From: Antedon mediterranea | Lineage: Eukaryota > Echinodermata > Crinoidea > Comatulida > Antedonidae | Length of the DNA stretch: 64,000 nt | Assembly: GCF_964355755.1 (NCBI RefSeq) | Contig: NC_092675.1 | Coordinates: 27,322,412 to 27,386,411 of the forward strand | Direction of reading: 5' to 3' | Part shown: one piece after another, positions 22,552-34,600 of the stretch | Numbering within the stretch: the stretch's first letter is position 1 | How the letters are laid out: each line of letters starts with the position of its first letter | Program-made: the position numbers and the translations under genes | Notes under the pieces: model-generated | Database searches by the model: none | What the model was told of the DNA's origin: nothing | What the model saw: the letters and a program-made list of their open reading frames with translations, nothing else

Positions 22552-23279
22552 CACTTTCACCGCCAAAGACGGAAATCTCCGTCTTTCGATGCCCAGCGCC
22601 AGACCGCCAAAGACGGAAATTTCCGTCTTTGGCTTTTTATTGCACAATTTGTTAGATCATGTATATATGGACCGCATATAGAAATTTCAACATCCAAATC
22701 GACCTGGACCGCAAATATTTTGATACTTTATTAACCCCTAGTGCCAATGACCCAGCTGGCCTACATCGCGTCCTATCCGTAAACAACATAATGTGCTTAC
22801 TGCAGACGAAGCAATTGCAGAAATATTTGCCGACTCTGACTCTGAAAATGAGTATTTATTATCCCCAGATGATGAAGGTATATTTGTACCTAAATCTGGT
22901 TTATAAAATGTAATAAATAATTGGAGATAATTTAGCTAGCCTGGCTTAAACTAGTTTGTAGAATAGGTTGAGAAACGTGACACTGACAGACGATGCAGCC
23001 AGGCTAAAAACCTCATTATCTCTGCTTTGTTCTCCGATTGAGCCTAAAGTGCTAAAAGTGAGCCAAGTTCTTTGTACAATTATGTGGTATTACAGTTTTA
23101 TTTCAATAAAGTGTTTGGTACCATTGGAAAGTTTATTTCTATCTCATTATTTGAGTGTATATTGCATGATATTCTGATTACAAACACCTTTGCTATGAGC
23201 TTTGAAAAACAGGTAAATTTATCTAAAATGGCTGGCGGTGAGGGGTACTTCCTTTATTGAATGCCTGGCGGTGAAAGTG
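22552..23279 (+). mobile_element. Internally deleted piggyBac element
   Basis: It is flanked by TTAA (22548-22551 and 23280-23283), with ends CACTTTCACCGCCA and the inverse GGCGGTGAAAGTG. Two subterminal hairpins near the left end carry AAAGACGGAAAT with its inverse (22565-22586 and 22606-22633), as in many piggyBac elements. Only 728 bp remain, enough for a transposase N-terminus, so the element is a non-autonomous deletion derivative. Confidence 0.88.
22772..22906 (+). pseudogene. piggyBac transposase N-terminal remnant
   Basis: In the frame ending with TAA at 22904-22906 the sequence reads NVLTADEAIAEIF followed by ADSDSENEYLLSPDDEG. This is the acidic N-terminal region typical of piggyBac-family transposases (LTxEEALxxL...DSDSE). 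The DDD catalytic core and the cysteine-rich C-terminus are absent. Confidence 0.7.
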
Positions 23280-23283
23280 TTAA

Positions 23284-25247
23284 AATGTTTCATATTATCT
23301 TATATTTCATATTTCATTGAATTTAATTAGCCTTGTTTTTACCAGTAATTATAACTGATAGACGGGTTAGTTGATCAAAGTTGTAATAGTTGTTGTTTAG
23401 TTGTAATAAAATGGTCGAAAGAGAAATCAAAATCTACCGGACCAGATGGATAAATCAAATGATATAATACGGACTAAAAATAGATACCGTACAAGTTGAA
23501 TCTTGGATTATAAAGACTTGTTTTGAGACTCCACTAATTAGTAATAATATGTCTGAAGTAAACATTACCCATGGACACTTTTTCCAAATTATATGACTGA
23601 CTTTACTTAATTATCCAAATATTCAGGAAAGAGAAAAAGGCAAGAGTTAACTGCTTGGCTATAAATTAAAAGGACGTAACATTCCATGTTTAAGTACCAG
23701 TCTTAATTAACTTTCGCAACGGCGAACTTTCTCTCATGAAAATTATGATTTATGTAAAGTCGAATATTTCTCGAATAATATCATGTTATTAGGTCGAAAA
23801 ATATCTTATGTCTAAGTATGTTAATTATTCAAAAAAACATAAATATTAACGCAATCGCTCACTGATTGTTAAGCAAGTGTTATGGTAACAGTTGTGTCAT
23901 CATTCTTTTTATTGTACTTTTTTTTTCCTTATTAAGCAACCAACATGGAATAGTCAATTCAAAACATAAATGTTGTTTACCATTGTGTAATTATCATCAA
24001 AAAATCATTAAAATATTAATAGTTTTTATTTAAAAAATTGGTTGGTTGTACTGTATCACAAAAACAAAAGGCCTCTGTAAATTAATATAACTGTATAAAT
24101 TATAAACAAAAATACATTTTTTTTTAATGACAAGAATTGAGAATGTTTAAGTAGTAATGAAATTAGTGTTTAGTATACTAAATTCATTTATTATAAATGG
24201 TTAGGGAGATATGGCTATAAAAAATAACTAAATAAATAAAGATGATTTACATTTATAGCAAAAAATGTTCATCTAATTATATTGCTTTACTACAGGTATC
24301 ACTCTGTTAATATTCATAGAATTACATTTACTTGTATTGTTTCTTTTTAAAACATAAAATGTGTTTAACATACAAAATAAAATTGAAATGCTGAACAGAC
24401 CTTGACGGAACTCATCCTTTTATTTCATATATCAGTCATTTGCATAAGAAACATCTTATTAAATTTGCAACTTTTCATATCAATCTATATTTTGCATAGA
24501 TGTGATGCGACGAACTAGAGAAATAACTAGGCAACAAAGATACGAACAGGACAGGGAATCTTTGAAATGTCTGCTATATCTGTTAATGCAGATATCAAAA
24601 CAGCTTCAAAAAGGCATAGCTGATTGAGAATACAGGCCTATTTGATAGTAACTATGTCCAAGTTGTCTCTCTAGTTTTATAAATAATACCTCTATGATAT
24701 TTTGTAATATTTTTCTGTTTTATTCACCACACAAAATAACTCTCCCAATACTCAACACCTTTGAATTTTGACCTGTTTCGTAATGTTTTAGAATTTGTGT
24801 GTGATAAACTTGAATCATTCTATTTTTCAAATTAAGTTTGAAAGTATAATATGGAAAATTGTGAAATGACATCCAAAAGAAAAGTATCTTTTGATTAAAT
24901 TATCCATCGTCTAAATTTGGAATATTCATTTACAGAAATGTCATGGTCATGTGAATTACTTATATTTTTGTTTGTACAAGGGACATAAAAGAAAAGTAGT
25001 CATTGTGCTAAATAGTTGAAATAATAAATACTAAATTAGCTTTCAAACTATTTTTCTACAAGTGTTTTTTATTTTGCTCTGGCCTTTTTAACTTTGACCA
25101 TTCATTTCATGCAAGCAATGATGCCAAATAATAATGAAAAATGACCAAACCTTCAACAATGTTTTGAGTTAACTTGTATCATGATAACTAAATATGTAAA
25201 AAAAGGGCACTTTTTTTCAAAAAAATGTCAAGCATTTTATTGTATGA
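23284..25247. other. AT-rich, no gene seen
   Basis: About 2 kb of low-complexity AT-rich sequence, with no long ORF, no repeat family shared with the rest of the window and no RNA-like fold that I could recognise. Confidence 0.4.
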
Positions 25248-25530
25248 TCTGTATTTGCATAGCACATACGGTAGACTGCGTTTATACCGTCTTAAAGAGC
25301 CATAGTAAATGATTATGTCAAAAAATAAAAGGGTTGAATATTTGTCAATTTTTGGGAAAATTTTCCTGTCCTATAGTACAGGTATTTTTTTTAAAAAATG
25401 TTGACTTTTTAAAATTCTTATTATGCAATAATTTGCATAGCGCATATATAATGTACTAGCGCGTTATTGCCCTCATACAGAGCCATAATAAAGAATTATG
25501 CCAAAAAATAAAAGGGTTGGACTTTGGTTA
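25248..25530 (+). repeat. Diverged tandem duplication, ~179-bp period
   Basis: TTTGCATAGC, GAGCCATA and AAAAAATAAAAGGGTTG recur in the same order at about 25248-25350 and 25427-25530. Confidence 0.7.
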
Positions 25531-26455
25531 TTTTTTGTCTGTGTAGTATATTATTACAGCTGGGATTGGCAAAATAGCAAAAAAAGGTAACAATTTCCCT
25601 GAACTATAATAATATTGCACCATATCATCTTTATAGACGTAGTGAGACTAATAGATAGTAACCATAACATTTTAATAAATCATGTAAAAATTGCCAAAAT
25701 AATAAACTTTCAAAATTCTTATTCTATATTTTTGTAAAGAAATGGCAAGAGGACAGAGTAGTCCTAGAGGGTGTGGTCCAGGTTTTTTTTTCATTTTTCA
25801 TATCGAATATGACAATCACTTCAAATAGTTTTTGATTAGGAAATAAAATATGATGAACGTTCTTTAATTAAAACATTATTATATTATTCACAGAAGAAAG
25901 TGTATTCAAAGATTACAGAAAATTGTAAAGTAGACTATATTGGGTGTGGTTCTTGCTTTTTATTACAGCATTACGTCAAGCTAACAGATATTAATATATA
26001 TCATATATAATCGATAATCGATATAACTATTATTAATTATATATATGTATTGATATAGTATTTTTTTGATATGCATATGTTGACTTTAATACAAATTCAC
26101 CACATTATGTGTACATCTTCGTATTTAGGAAATAGCATGAAATTAAATGGACCATTTATTAAAAGCAAATTATACATTTACTGTACACACATTTTACTGT
26201 ATTAAAAATAGAATTTGTAATGGAATGTCTGTAAAAGAACACTTAAAATAAATAGCACATTTCAAAGCTATCAATATTATATAACAATCAATATTACCAA
26301 CAGCGCCATGCAAACTGGGATCTTTCATCTTAAGGATTGCAAGACCCCAAACTTGTAATTGAAATTTGGACCAGCCTAAAAGGGCCCTGTCCGGTTTCCA
26401 GCCCTAAATCTGTGCCACTGTACATTGGGATACCATAATATTAATCATATATACA
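25531..26455. other. AT-rich, no gene seen
   Basis: No ORF or repeat of note. Short TA-rich palindromic tracts occur near 25990-26060. Confidence 0.4.
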
Positions 26456-26459
26456 TTAA

Positions 26460-26810
26460 GATGTACAGTATTGTCCCCCTGAAAAAATAATTCTTAAAAC
26501 AATGTTTGTTGAAAATTCTATTTTTAATGTAACATAATAGTTATCCACTTTGACCAAAAATTGGATCGAAAAAATATGTATTTACCTGAAAAAATGTAAT
26601 TTAAAGCAAAAAATGTTCAAATTGGCTGCCAGCCAATGGATTTTTGGTTGAATTTTAACATTTATTTCGTCATTTTATAAGTTAAAACAAGATTTTTTTT
26701 CGTTTTTTTTTCTATTGAAGTGATTAACTTTATGAAAACTACAAAATAACATATTCAAAGTCTGATTTAATTAATCTTCATTTTTCATGTTTTTGAGGGA
26801 CAATACATCT
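26460..26810 (+). mobile_element. TTAA-flanked MITE, AGATGTATTGTCC family (short copy)
   Basis: The left end GATGTACAGTATTGTCC follows TTAA at 26456. The right end GGGACAATACATCT precedes TTAA at 26811-26814. At 351 bp it is shorter than the copies at 12541 and 59871 and differs inside. Confidence 0.72.
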
Positions 26811-26893
26811 TTAAGAATTGCATAAATTGTTTTAAAAATACTTTACATTCGTGGAGTCAGCTGACCATGTGTATCTGAAACTGCAATGCATAA

Positions 26894-27074
26894 AGGGTCT
26901 TTCACACCTGTCCCGGCACGGTTCCGGTCCAGCGCCGGAAAATCCAATCGAACGTCAATGTTTCGTTTTCACGCGGCTACGCGCATATCGATTGGCGCAT
27001 AGCCGCGTGAAAACGAAACATTGATGTTCGATTCGCCGGACCGGAACCGGGCCGGAACAGGTGTGAAAGACCCT
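26894..27074. mobile_element. TAA-flanked foldback MITE, AGGGTCTTTCACACC family
   Basis: A 181-bp near-perfect inverted repeat with ends AGGGTCTTTCACACCTGT and the inverse ACAGGTGTGAAAGACCCT, flanked by TAA at 26891-26893 and 27075-27077. The centre holds CGTTTTCACGCGGCTACGCG and its inverse. TWA duplication suggests the Harbinger group. Confidence 0.87.
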
Positions 27075-27429
27075 TAACGCCTGTTCATACATAGTGTGGG
27101 CCGCCAGTCTATGTACTATTCAGAAAAGGGTAGGTCTTATCTGTATTAATATATACAATAATATGCTAAACAAAATATTTTACTTTGACTATATACACAA
27201 ATATGAATAATCCAGTTATAATTACAGTAATTAGCCCTGACTGCCTTCATGACAATCTGCCACTGATACACAGTAGGCCGGCTGGTCATGTTTAAAAAAA
27301 ACTCTGCTTGTGTATACATACTGTATACAATCTTCTGCCCCAGTAGGACCTACATTGAGCACCTTTTCATGAAATTACCTCAGAGTACAATATTTACAAT
27401 TTATAATTACAGGCATAGAGAAATGCTGA

Positions 27430-28175
27430 TACACTGAAAAATAATATTATAAAATGAAGATGAGGACATTTGCTACAAAGATAAAAAGCTGCCTCAATAC
27501 AGATTCAAACCCATTGATATGCAGGCATTATTACCATGGTATCAAATCTGATTGGATAATGACACCGGAAGTAAAACAAACATTAATAAGATTCAAAAAC
27601 TTCAAAATCGCGCTATGCGTGTTGTTCTTCAAGCTCCGCCTCGCACCAGCACTCACATTCTTCTAACATCTCTCCACATCATGAATGTGTCACAGACGGT
27701 GCAGTACCAGGTAGGCTGCCTAGCTTTTAAAGCCATGAACAATATTGCCCCTCGATACATCACCCAACGATTTTCCACTGTTCCGATACGCTCTATGAGG
27801 ACTAGGGCTGCTTCCAGGGGAGACTTGCTGGTACCCAAAGTTAAATTGGAATGTTTCCGGCGCTCTTTTATTTATTCTGCTTGTATTTTATATAATGTAT
27901 TACCTTCAGTTTTGAAAGAATGTACCAATATTAACTCGTTTAAATTTAATTTTAAAAAACACATTTTATCGTAATTGTTTAATTGAATTTTTTTTGGATA
28001 ATTATTTTTTTATATAATAGTTTTAAATTTAAATGTATATAGTAGATTCGTATTAGTTAAGTATAGTTTTATATATTTTGTCATTTTTAAGAGGGCTCCT
28101 GAATATCAGCTGGCCTGCGGGTTCAGCTGGAAGGGTTACCCTCTATAAATAAAGTTGAAATAAATAAATAAAAAA
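27430..28175 (+). pseudogene. LINE 3' end: reverse transcriptase C-terminal fragment
   Basis: The open frame 27552-27974 (140 codons) matches the region after the reverse transcriptase core of CR1/Jockey-type LINEs: KIQKLQNRAMRVVL, LAFKAMNNIAPRYI, TRAA, then LYNVLPSVLKE and FKFNFKKHIL. A frameshifted continuation upstream (27454-27550) probably holds the preceding part. The 3' end runs to a GAAATAAATAAATAAA tail at 28160-28175. The copy lacks the endonuclease and RT active site, the 5' truncation usual for LINEs, so it is inert. It is unrelated in sequence detail to the LINE at 44-57 kb. Confidence 0.82.
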
Positions 28176-28636
28176 TGACTTTTTGGCACCTGAATTTCAA
28201 TATTTTAATTACACATTTGGTCTTTGTTGTTTGTCAACTATATTGTAATGAACATTAAAATAATTTATAGCTCTATTAATAAATGTATCAATACAGTGAA
28301 ACTTGAAATGTATGCTTCATATCAGGGTCAACTTCCTATAGCATTTACAAGTATTTGTGCCATAATTTATGTGCATTTCAAAATTAAAAACTTTGAATCT
28401 TTAAGTTTAAATCTATTTTTAGCCAATTTGAAAATTATGAAAGACAGTAAAGTTTATTATAATTGTAACTAATGGCAAGAATTTAGCCCAGCTGACTTGT
28501 GGCACTCACTGTTTGGTGCGATAGAAAGACTAAATAGGTTAACAAATCTACGAGCTAGATAAATGTGTATCTGCCGTCTGACAACTAGTCCCGCTTCCAG
28601 ATACGTAGTTCCCAGAAGAAAGTGTGCTTCTGTTGA
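28176..28636. other. Region downstream of the receptor gene; possible poly(A) signal
   Basis: Probable 3' UTR and flank of the minus-strand receptor gene. On the minus strand AATAAA occurs at 28459-28454, about 180 nt after the stop codon, and is a plausible polyadenylation signal. No ORF is supported. Confidence 0.4.
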
Positions 28637-31600
28637 TTAAATAACTGAACTGTCTGCAAATGGGTCAACTGAGGTCAATGGTTCTTCAGAAATCATAGCA
28701 TCATTTTGTACTTCAGTCAGTAAATTTCCATTACAGAGAAGGTAACGAACATCTGCCTTCTTCATTCGGCGTATTATAAAAATTATGAGTAACGTAACAA
28801 ATACTATTGACACTATTATAATAACTGCTATATACTCCTTGCCTGAAAATAAAACAACCAGAAAATGTATATAAATGCCATACATTCTAAACATACATTT
28901 TAATAATTATCAATCAATACATTTTCTCTGTATTTTTTTTGTTGGTGGGGGGAGTGATTTTTCTACTGTATTGAAGAACTTTCTTATAAGTAGTGGGGGG
29001 TGTTTCACTGTACCCACCTACTTTTTTAACATTTCTGGAGGTCCCACAACATGAGATTGAACTATCTAACTATTAAACAAAAAAATTAGGCTTTTTTAGA
29101 AGAAAAGCAAAATGTTCTATTTTATCATAATAAGATAAATCCTTCTGGAAATAACACATTTTAAATTTATGTACACATAACCAACAGTTTGAGGCTCAGT
29201 TTATTTTTTATGTACAAGTGTCTTTTAATTAATACCAGATACCTGCTTACTAAATTTGTACTATTTGTTTTTGAAGTGTGAATAATTAAATAAAAAAAAT
29301 AATCTTCTAGATTCATACAGACCCAAATGAATACTGTTCTGAAATTCTAAAAACAGTCTTACCTATGCCACTTGCAGTTAATTGACCAGCAACAAAACTG
29401 GAGCTAATCGTGGTATAACCAACTGAATTGTGTGCTGTGATGTTTACAATGTAGTCATTATATGGTGCCAAACCTACAGTATGAATCAAATTGTTTAATG
29501 GTATACATAATCAATTAGTTTGTTTCACATAAATCATCTCCGAAAAAAAAACCCCACCAAAATAAGATCTGTCTACACTATCAAACTAGTTTGACAAAAA
29601 ACAAGGGGTGATGTTCCCAAATATGGTAGTGATATGCTTAATGCTTAAATTTCTGCTCAACCGACCTGTTCACTCCACATTCGGTGTAAATGTAAGTACA
29701 TTTCGTATTTTTTTCTAATTTTATACGGTCATCATAATTGTATAATTGTAATGGAGGGGCGGATCTAGGATTTTGATAAAGAGGGGGCCGATATGGGAAA
29801 CTAATCATCTAGGGGCGTCCGAGACATGCTCCCCCTGAAATGTTTTTTTTCTAGACGCCCGGAGACAGCATCTGAGGCGTTTTGGCCAGTCGATTTTTGT
29901 CATATAATTATCTGAATATAGTGTGTTTTATAGACCATATTTAATATACAGAACTGTTTATTATTATTTTTTTTCGTCAATAGCCTAAAGCCTGTTTTCC
30001 TGTCGACGAAACGTTACGACTAGTTGCATTATAATTTTAAAATAAAATTTGAAAATAAATAACGATAACGATGATCGAACCGGACTGCGAATATTTTCAC
30101 ATTTTTACGCAATCGTTAATGGTGGTTACTGAGACACATGGACGTGAAGTTTTGCAAAGCCAAGGCCGGTCATGCGCAGCCGTGCCCGCTGAAAAATTGA
30201 AAAAGTTACTTAATCTAGGCTTTACACTAAAGACAAACATTAAATTAAATTGTTTTTATATTATAACTTAGTTTTACTTAAGTAATTGTGTATTGTAACT
30301 GTTAAGCTTATTTTAACTTGAAATGGAAGGCAATGTCATTCAATTTACTTCTCAACAATTTTCCATTACTTTACACTAAAGACAAACATTAAATTAAATT
30401 GTTTTTATATTATAACTTAGTTTTACTTAAGTAATTGTGTATTGTAACTGTTAAGCTTATTTTAACTTGAAATGGAAGGCAATGTCATTCAATTTACTTC
30501 TCAACAATTTTCCATTACTCAACACAATAGTGCCATTTTTCAAGTAGCTTTAGGAGTAAAAGGTATCGGTTCATACAGTATTTACCTGTAAATTCAACTT
30601 GAAGTGATGTGTTGTATTTTGTAGTAGCTATATCCACTTCTCTATCATCAGAAAAAACTGTTATTTTGTATTTAAGAAGATGACCATTTTGTTTTTCTGG
30701 AGGTAGTTCCTAAGAAACAAATTAGTTTTCTTTTTAATTATACTGTAACAACAGGAATGATTCTTTTTTTTTAAAAGAAAATGAAGATTTATTTCTAAAG
30801 ACATTTGCATTTGTCAAAATCTTAATGAAATGTTAAATTATGTCACCATTGCATGTTATAAATATTTAAAACCATGCTATAAAAGTGTGGTATGAGGAGT
30901 ATTGGAGGATCCCAATAATTTGTTCTGGTTAGGTAGCTTTTAGTGGGTTTCATCATGGAGAATTCTCCATGGTTTTATGAATCAGTTTCCTAAAGCTTAA
31001 AAAAAAAAACCAATCTTATTATACTGATTGATCGATCGATGTTTGGTGTATTATTTCATTTATCTGCTATTGTTAATAGCCTTTAGATAACCATCATAAG
31101 TTTGGATACTACAAACATGATGAAATAATTATGTATTTTTGTAACTTATACAGGATTTGTTGCAATTCAAAAGAATTTTATTACAATAATTTTTCATTTT
31201 GGTCATTCATTATCTGCCAAGTAAAAACTATAGATAGCATTATTCATTTTTTTATAAAAAAAAGAATCATATCAGCAGTTTTGAGGTAAAAAGTAAATAC
31301 ATAAATTCACTTTCATATACTCATGTTTGGTGTGCGCAGAAGTGTACTCTATGGTCCTCGATGTCTGCGAATATACCCGTTTATTACTCTCAATTCCTAA
31401 CCCGCTCTACTTTTTTCACTTTTTCCGTCTGATGATATCTTTACAAATATATATTTTGTGGTGTTTATTTTCATACCTCCCAATTGCACGTAAGTACATC
31501 ATATCCATCTTTCCTTTTGCAGTTACCATCCACTGTACCTTCCGGTGGTTCTGTTGAAAAATGTTTAGTTCAAACTAAATTAAAGGAACTTAAAATTGTT

Positions 31601-34600
31601 GATGATTTCATGGAAATAGTAAAAACCTTAATAAACTAGGGACCAGTTGCTTTTTGTACTTTTCTGTGGTTTTATCCTTGATTATCCACTTGATCAACAG
31701 AATGAATAAGTAAATAAAAAAGAAACTTAATATATCTTGACTTAGCTTTTTGTCAAAACATGAAAAAGTATTGCATCCCTGGTTTTAATATACAAACAAA
31801 TACTAGAGGCCTACGGCAAAAATAAACTGTAGCTCAATTGAAGATAGAAGCAATGGTTTGCGATTATATGGTCAAACTTTAATATAATGCAAAAATGTAT
31901 TCAACTTTACTTGTTTCTTCTTTCATGACAACAACAATGTCCGACCATTTATTAATGTTGCCTTCTCTTGAATATCTGACGGCAACTTGTACCTCATACT
32001 CCTTGTAGCCTGTAGGTATGTCAAGAATTTTCTCAGACAAATCGTCATGTGATCTATCACAAGGGATCTGAAAAACAATACAAAAATATCAAAGTTTAGT
32101 GTGAGCAGAAAAAGGAAACAATAGTGTCTATGAAAGTGGGAACTATCGCCCAACAAATAATTTATTTAAATTTTAATTAATTTAAATTTATTTAATACAC
32201 TTCGCTTCCAGTCCATCGCCTCTCGTACAAATAGATTTCGTAATAGTTTTTACCCATCTGCCATTAGAATACTGAATCTTACAGAATGATGTGTCATGGC
32301 ATTTTGTTCTGTATTATATTGTGCTGTAGTTTCAGAGATACACACTTTTAGGCGAATGATGTAATTGAATTGAATTAAATGTACATAACGTACATTTTTT
32401 TAGGTTATTGGATTTTTAAAAACATACCTCGTTCTTCTCTGGAGGTTTCATGTTTGGATACACCTCCTTATAACTAACAACGTAAACATGCTCTATTTTA
32501 TATTTTGTTGGATCCCAATTTACTTTAAGTAACGTGTCATTTTCAATCCGTCCCACAACATTCTTTGGAGGATACATCATGACTATTAAAAGAAAAACAA
32601 GAAATTAGTGGCAGTGGTTTCAACATAATATATTACAATAAGAAAATGGCAATTCATTCATTTATCTAGTATGATTTTTCTGCTATATTGATTTTATATA
32701 ATTGCCCATTCACTGCACAGTGTTATTTCCAATTTTGTGCAGAAATAGTGATTTTGAAATTAATTGTTTTACTTACTAAAACAGTTTTTCAAAATTGTGT
32801 TTATATTGTACTGTAGGTGGGGGTTGGTCTAGGGGGAAACAAACAAAATTATGAAAGACTTTTTTTTCCCCATGAAATTCTTATAAAACTAGAAGGCCAC
32901 TATACAATTAGTATAATTCCCCTACATGATTTCCCCGACATTTTTTAAAAAGTTTTATGTCTAGTGCTCAGTGTGATTAGATTAAAGTGTACTACAACTT
33001 TTGAATGTGAGTTTGGTGTAATGGTTATATATCCAGCCTTACACTGTTGCGTTCCCTGGTTTATTTCCTGCTGTGAAGATCTTTTTTGTTTATCATCCTT
33101 ATTATTTCTTTTAATATTTTATTATTATTTTTAATAATTATAATATTTTATATTTTAATAACCTAAGGTTACGTTAAGACTGATCACTACCAGATCACCG
33201 GCTTCTCTATCAAGGCCTATTGTAAGCTCTCCTAACCTGGTAACAACAATCTTGAGCAGCTGTGCAAGCTGCACAATTTCAGATGTACAAGTATCGTACC
33301 TCTATAGATTATTGGACTAGCATTGTGTTGTCTGGTTGCTGAATTGTTTTTCTTTTTTGGCAGAATCCATTAATTAAAAACGAGAAAGACCCAATTTTAT
33401 ACAATTGTATGTTTTTCTTCATGATCAACTCTATATATCGTTGTGATGATATAAGTGTGATGCATGCAATTTCAATTATTAGAGTCGGCTTATTTTCCAC
33501 ATTATTGCAATTATAGGCCCATGTTGGATTTCTATTTACAAAAAAAATGTAGGCAAGTTTGCGACCTTTAAAAGACTGAGGAAAAAAATTAATAACTTAT
33601 ACTAACTTATAAATTGTGTGTATATAGAACTTACTGCTATAGAAAGCAAAATAAGCAATGTCGTGGTCTCCTAAAGCATTTGAGACATGCAACTGTACTT
33701 TCATTCTGCCATGGTCATAAGCTAAATCTATATATTCATTATGTGTCTTTTTATAATTTCTACAAAAAAAAAAGAGAAAAACATCATAATACATTTAGTC
33801 AATATTTATGAACAGTATATATGTGTACAGTTTATATATACAGTATATATAAATACCACAGGAACTGCAGAATATTAATTCTAAACTGCCTGGTAATAAA
33901 TAAATTAATTAATTTGAAATGATAAATAAATCTGTGAGAATGAGAAAAAGTTTCAAACCAGGATATGTAGATGCCCTAACCATTGAACTTTCAAACTATC
34001 AAATGTGGCATATCTTCATTTTTTTGTCACATCAAATTTGATAGTGTAGACAAAGCTTTACATTCTGTCTTTGACAAGGCAAATCCATGATTATATGCTG
34101 TAAGCAAACTCTCCATAAACTTACAATAAAGGTACTGAGGCCCTTCCATAGTAAATAAGGTACTCATTTGGAAGGTTTGTATCCAAGTCTCCAGGTAGCC
34201 ATGTGCATCTGAAATGTGTAATATTCGTCTCAAAGCATGTAAGATTTTTGATCGCTACCGGTCTACCTGTTGAAGGATATTAAATTTATTGTAATTGATA
34301 ACTTTACTGTACCATGTAGTAATTGAGAAATCAATTAAGTACACAAAAAAGCTGACACAAGAATAAGTGGTGGCCCTAGACCACACCGAGATACAATGGT
34401 GAGGTATGATAAACAATCAAGACGTCACTCATGTGAATAAGGCCACCGATGCTAGTAGCTGTAAACATGTACGATTATTCACCGCTCCCTGTTTACCTGT
34501 TGAAGGATATTAAATTTACTATAATTGATAAACAAATTTAATACACACAAAGAAACATTTTGTTAGAAAATGATATTACAACATTATATATATATATTTT

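Noticed and set aside
34027-34233. 68-codon minus-strand ORF starting MRRILHISDAHGY
   Set aside because: Wrong frame of the true receptor exon 34266-34125, which reads LTCFETN...CTWLPGD in another frame.
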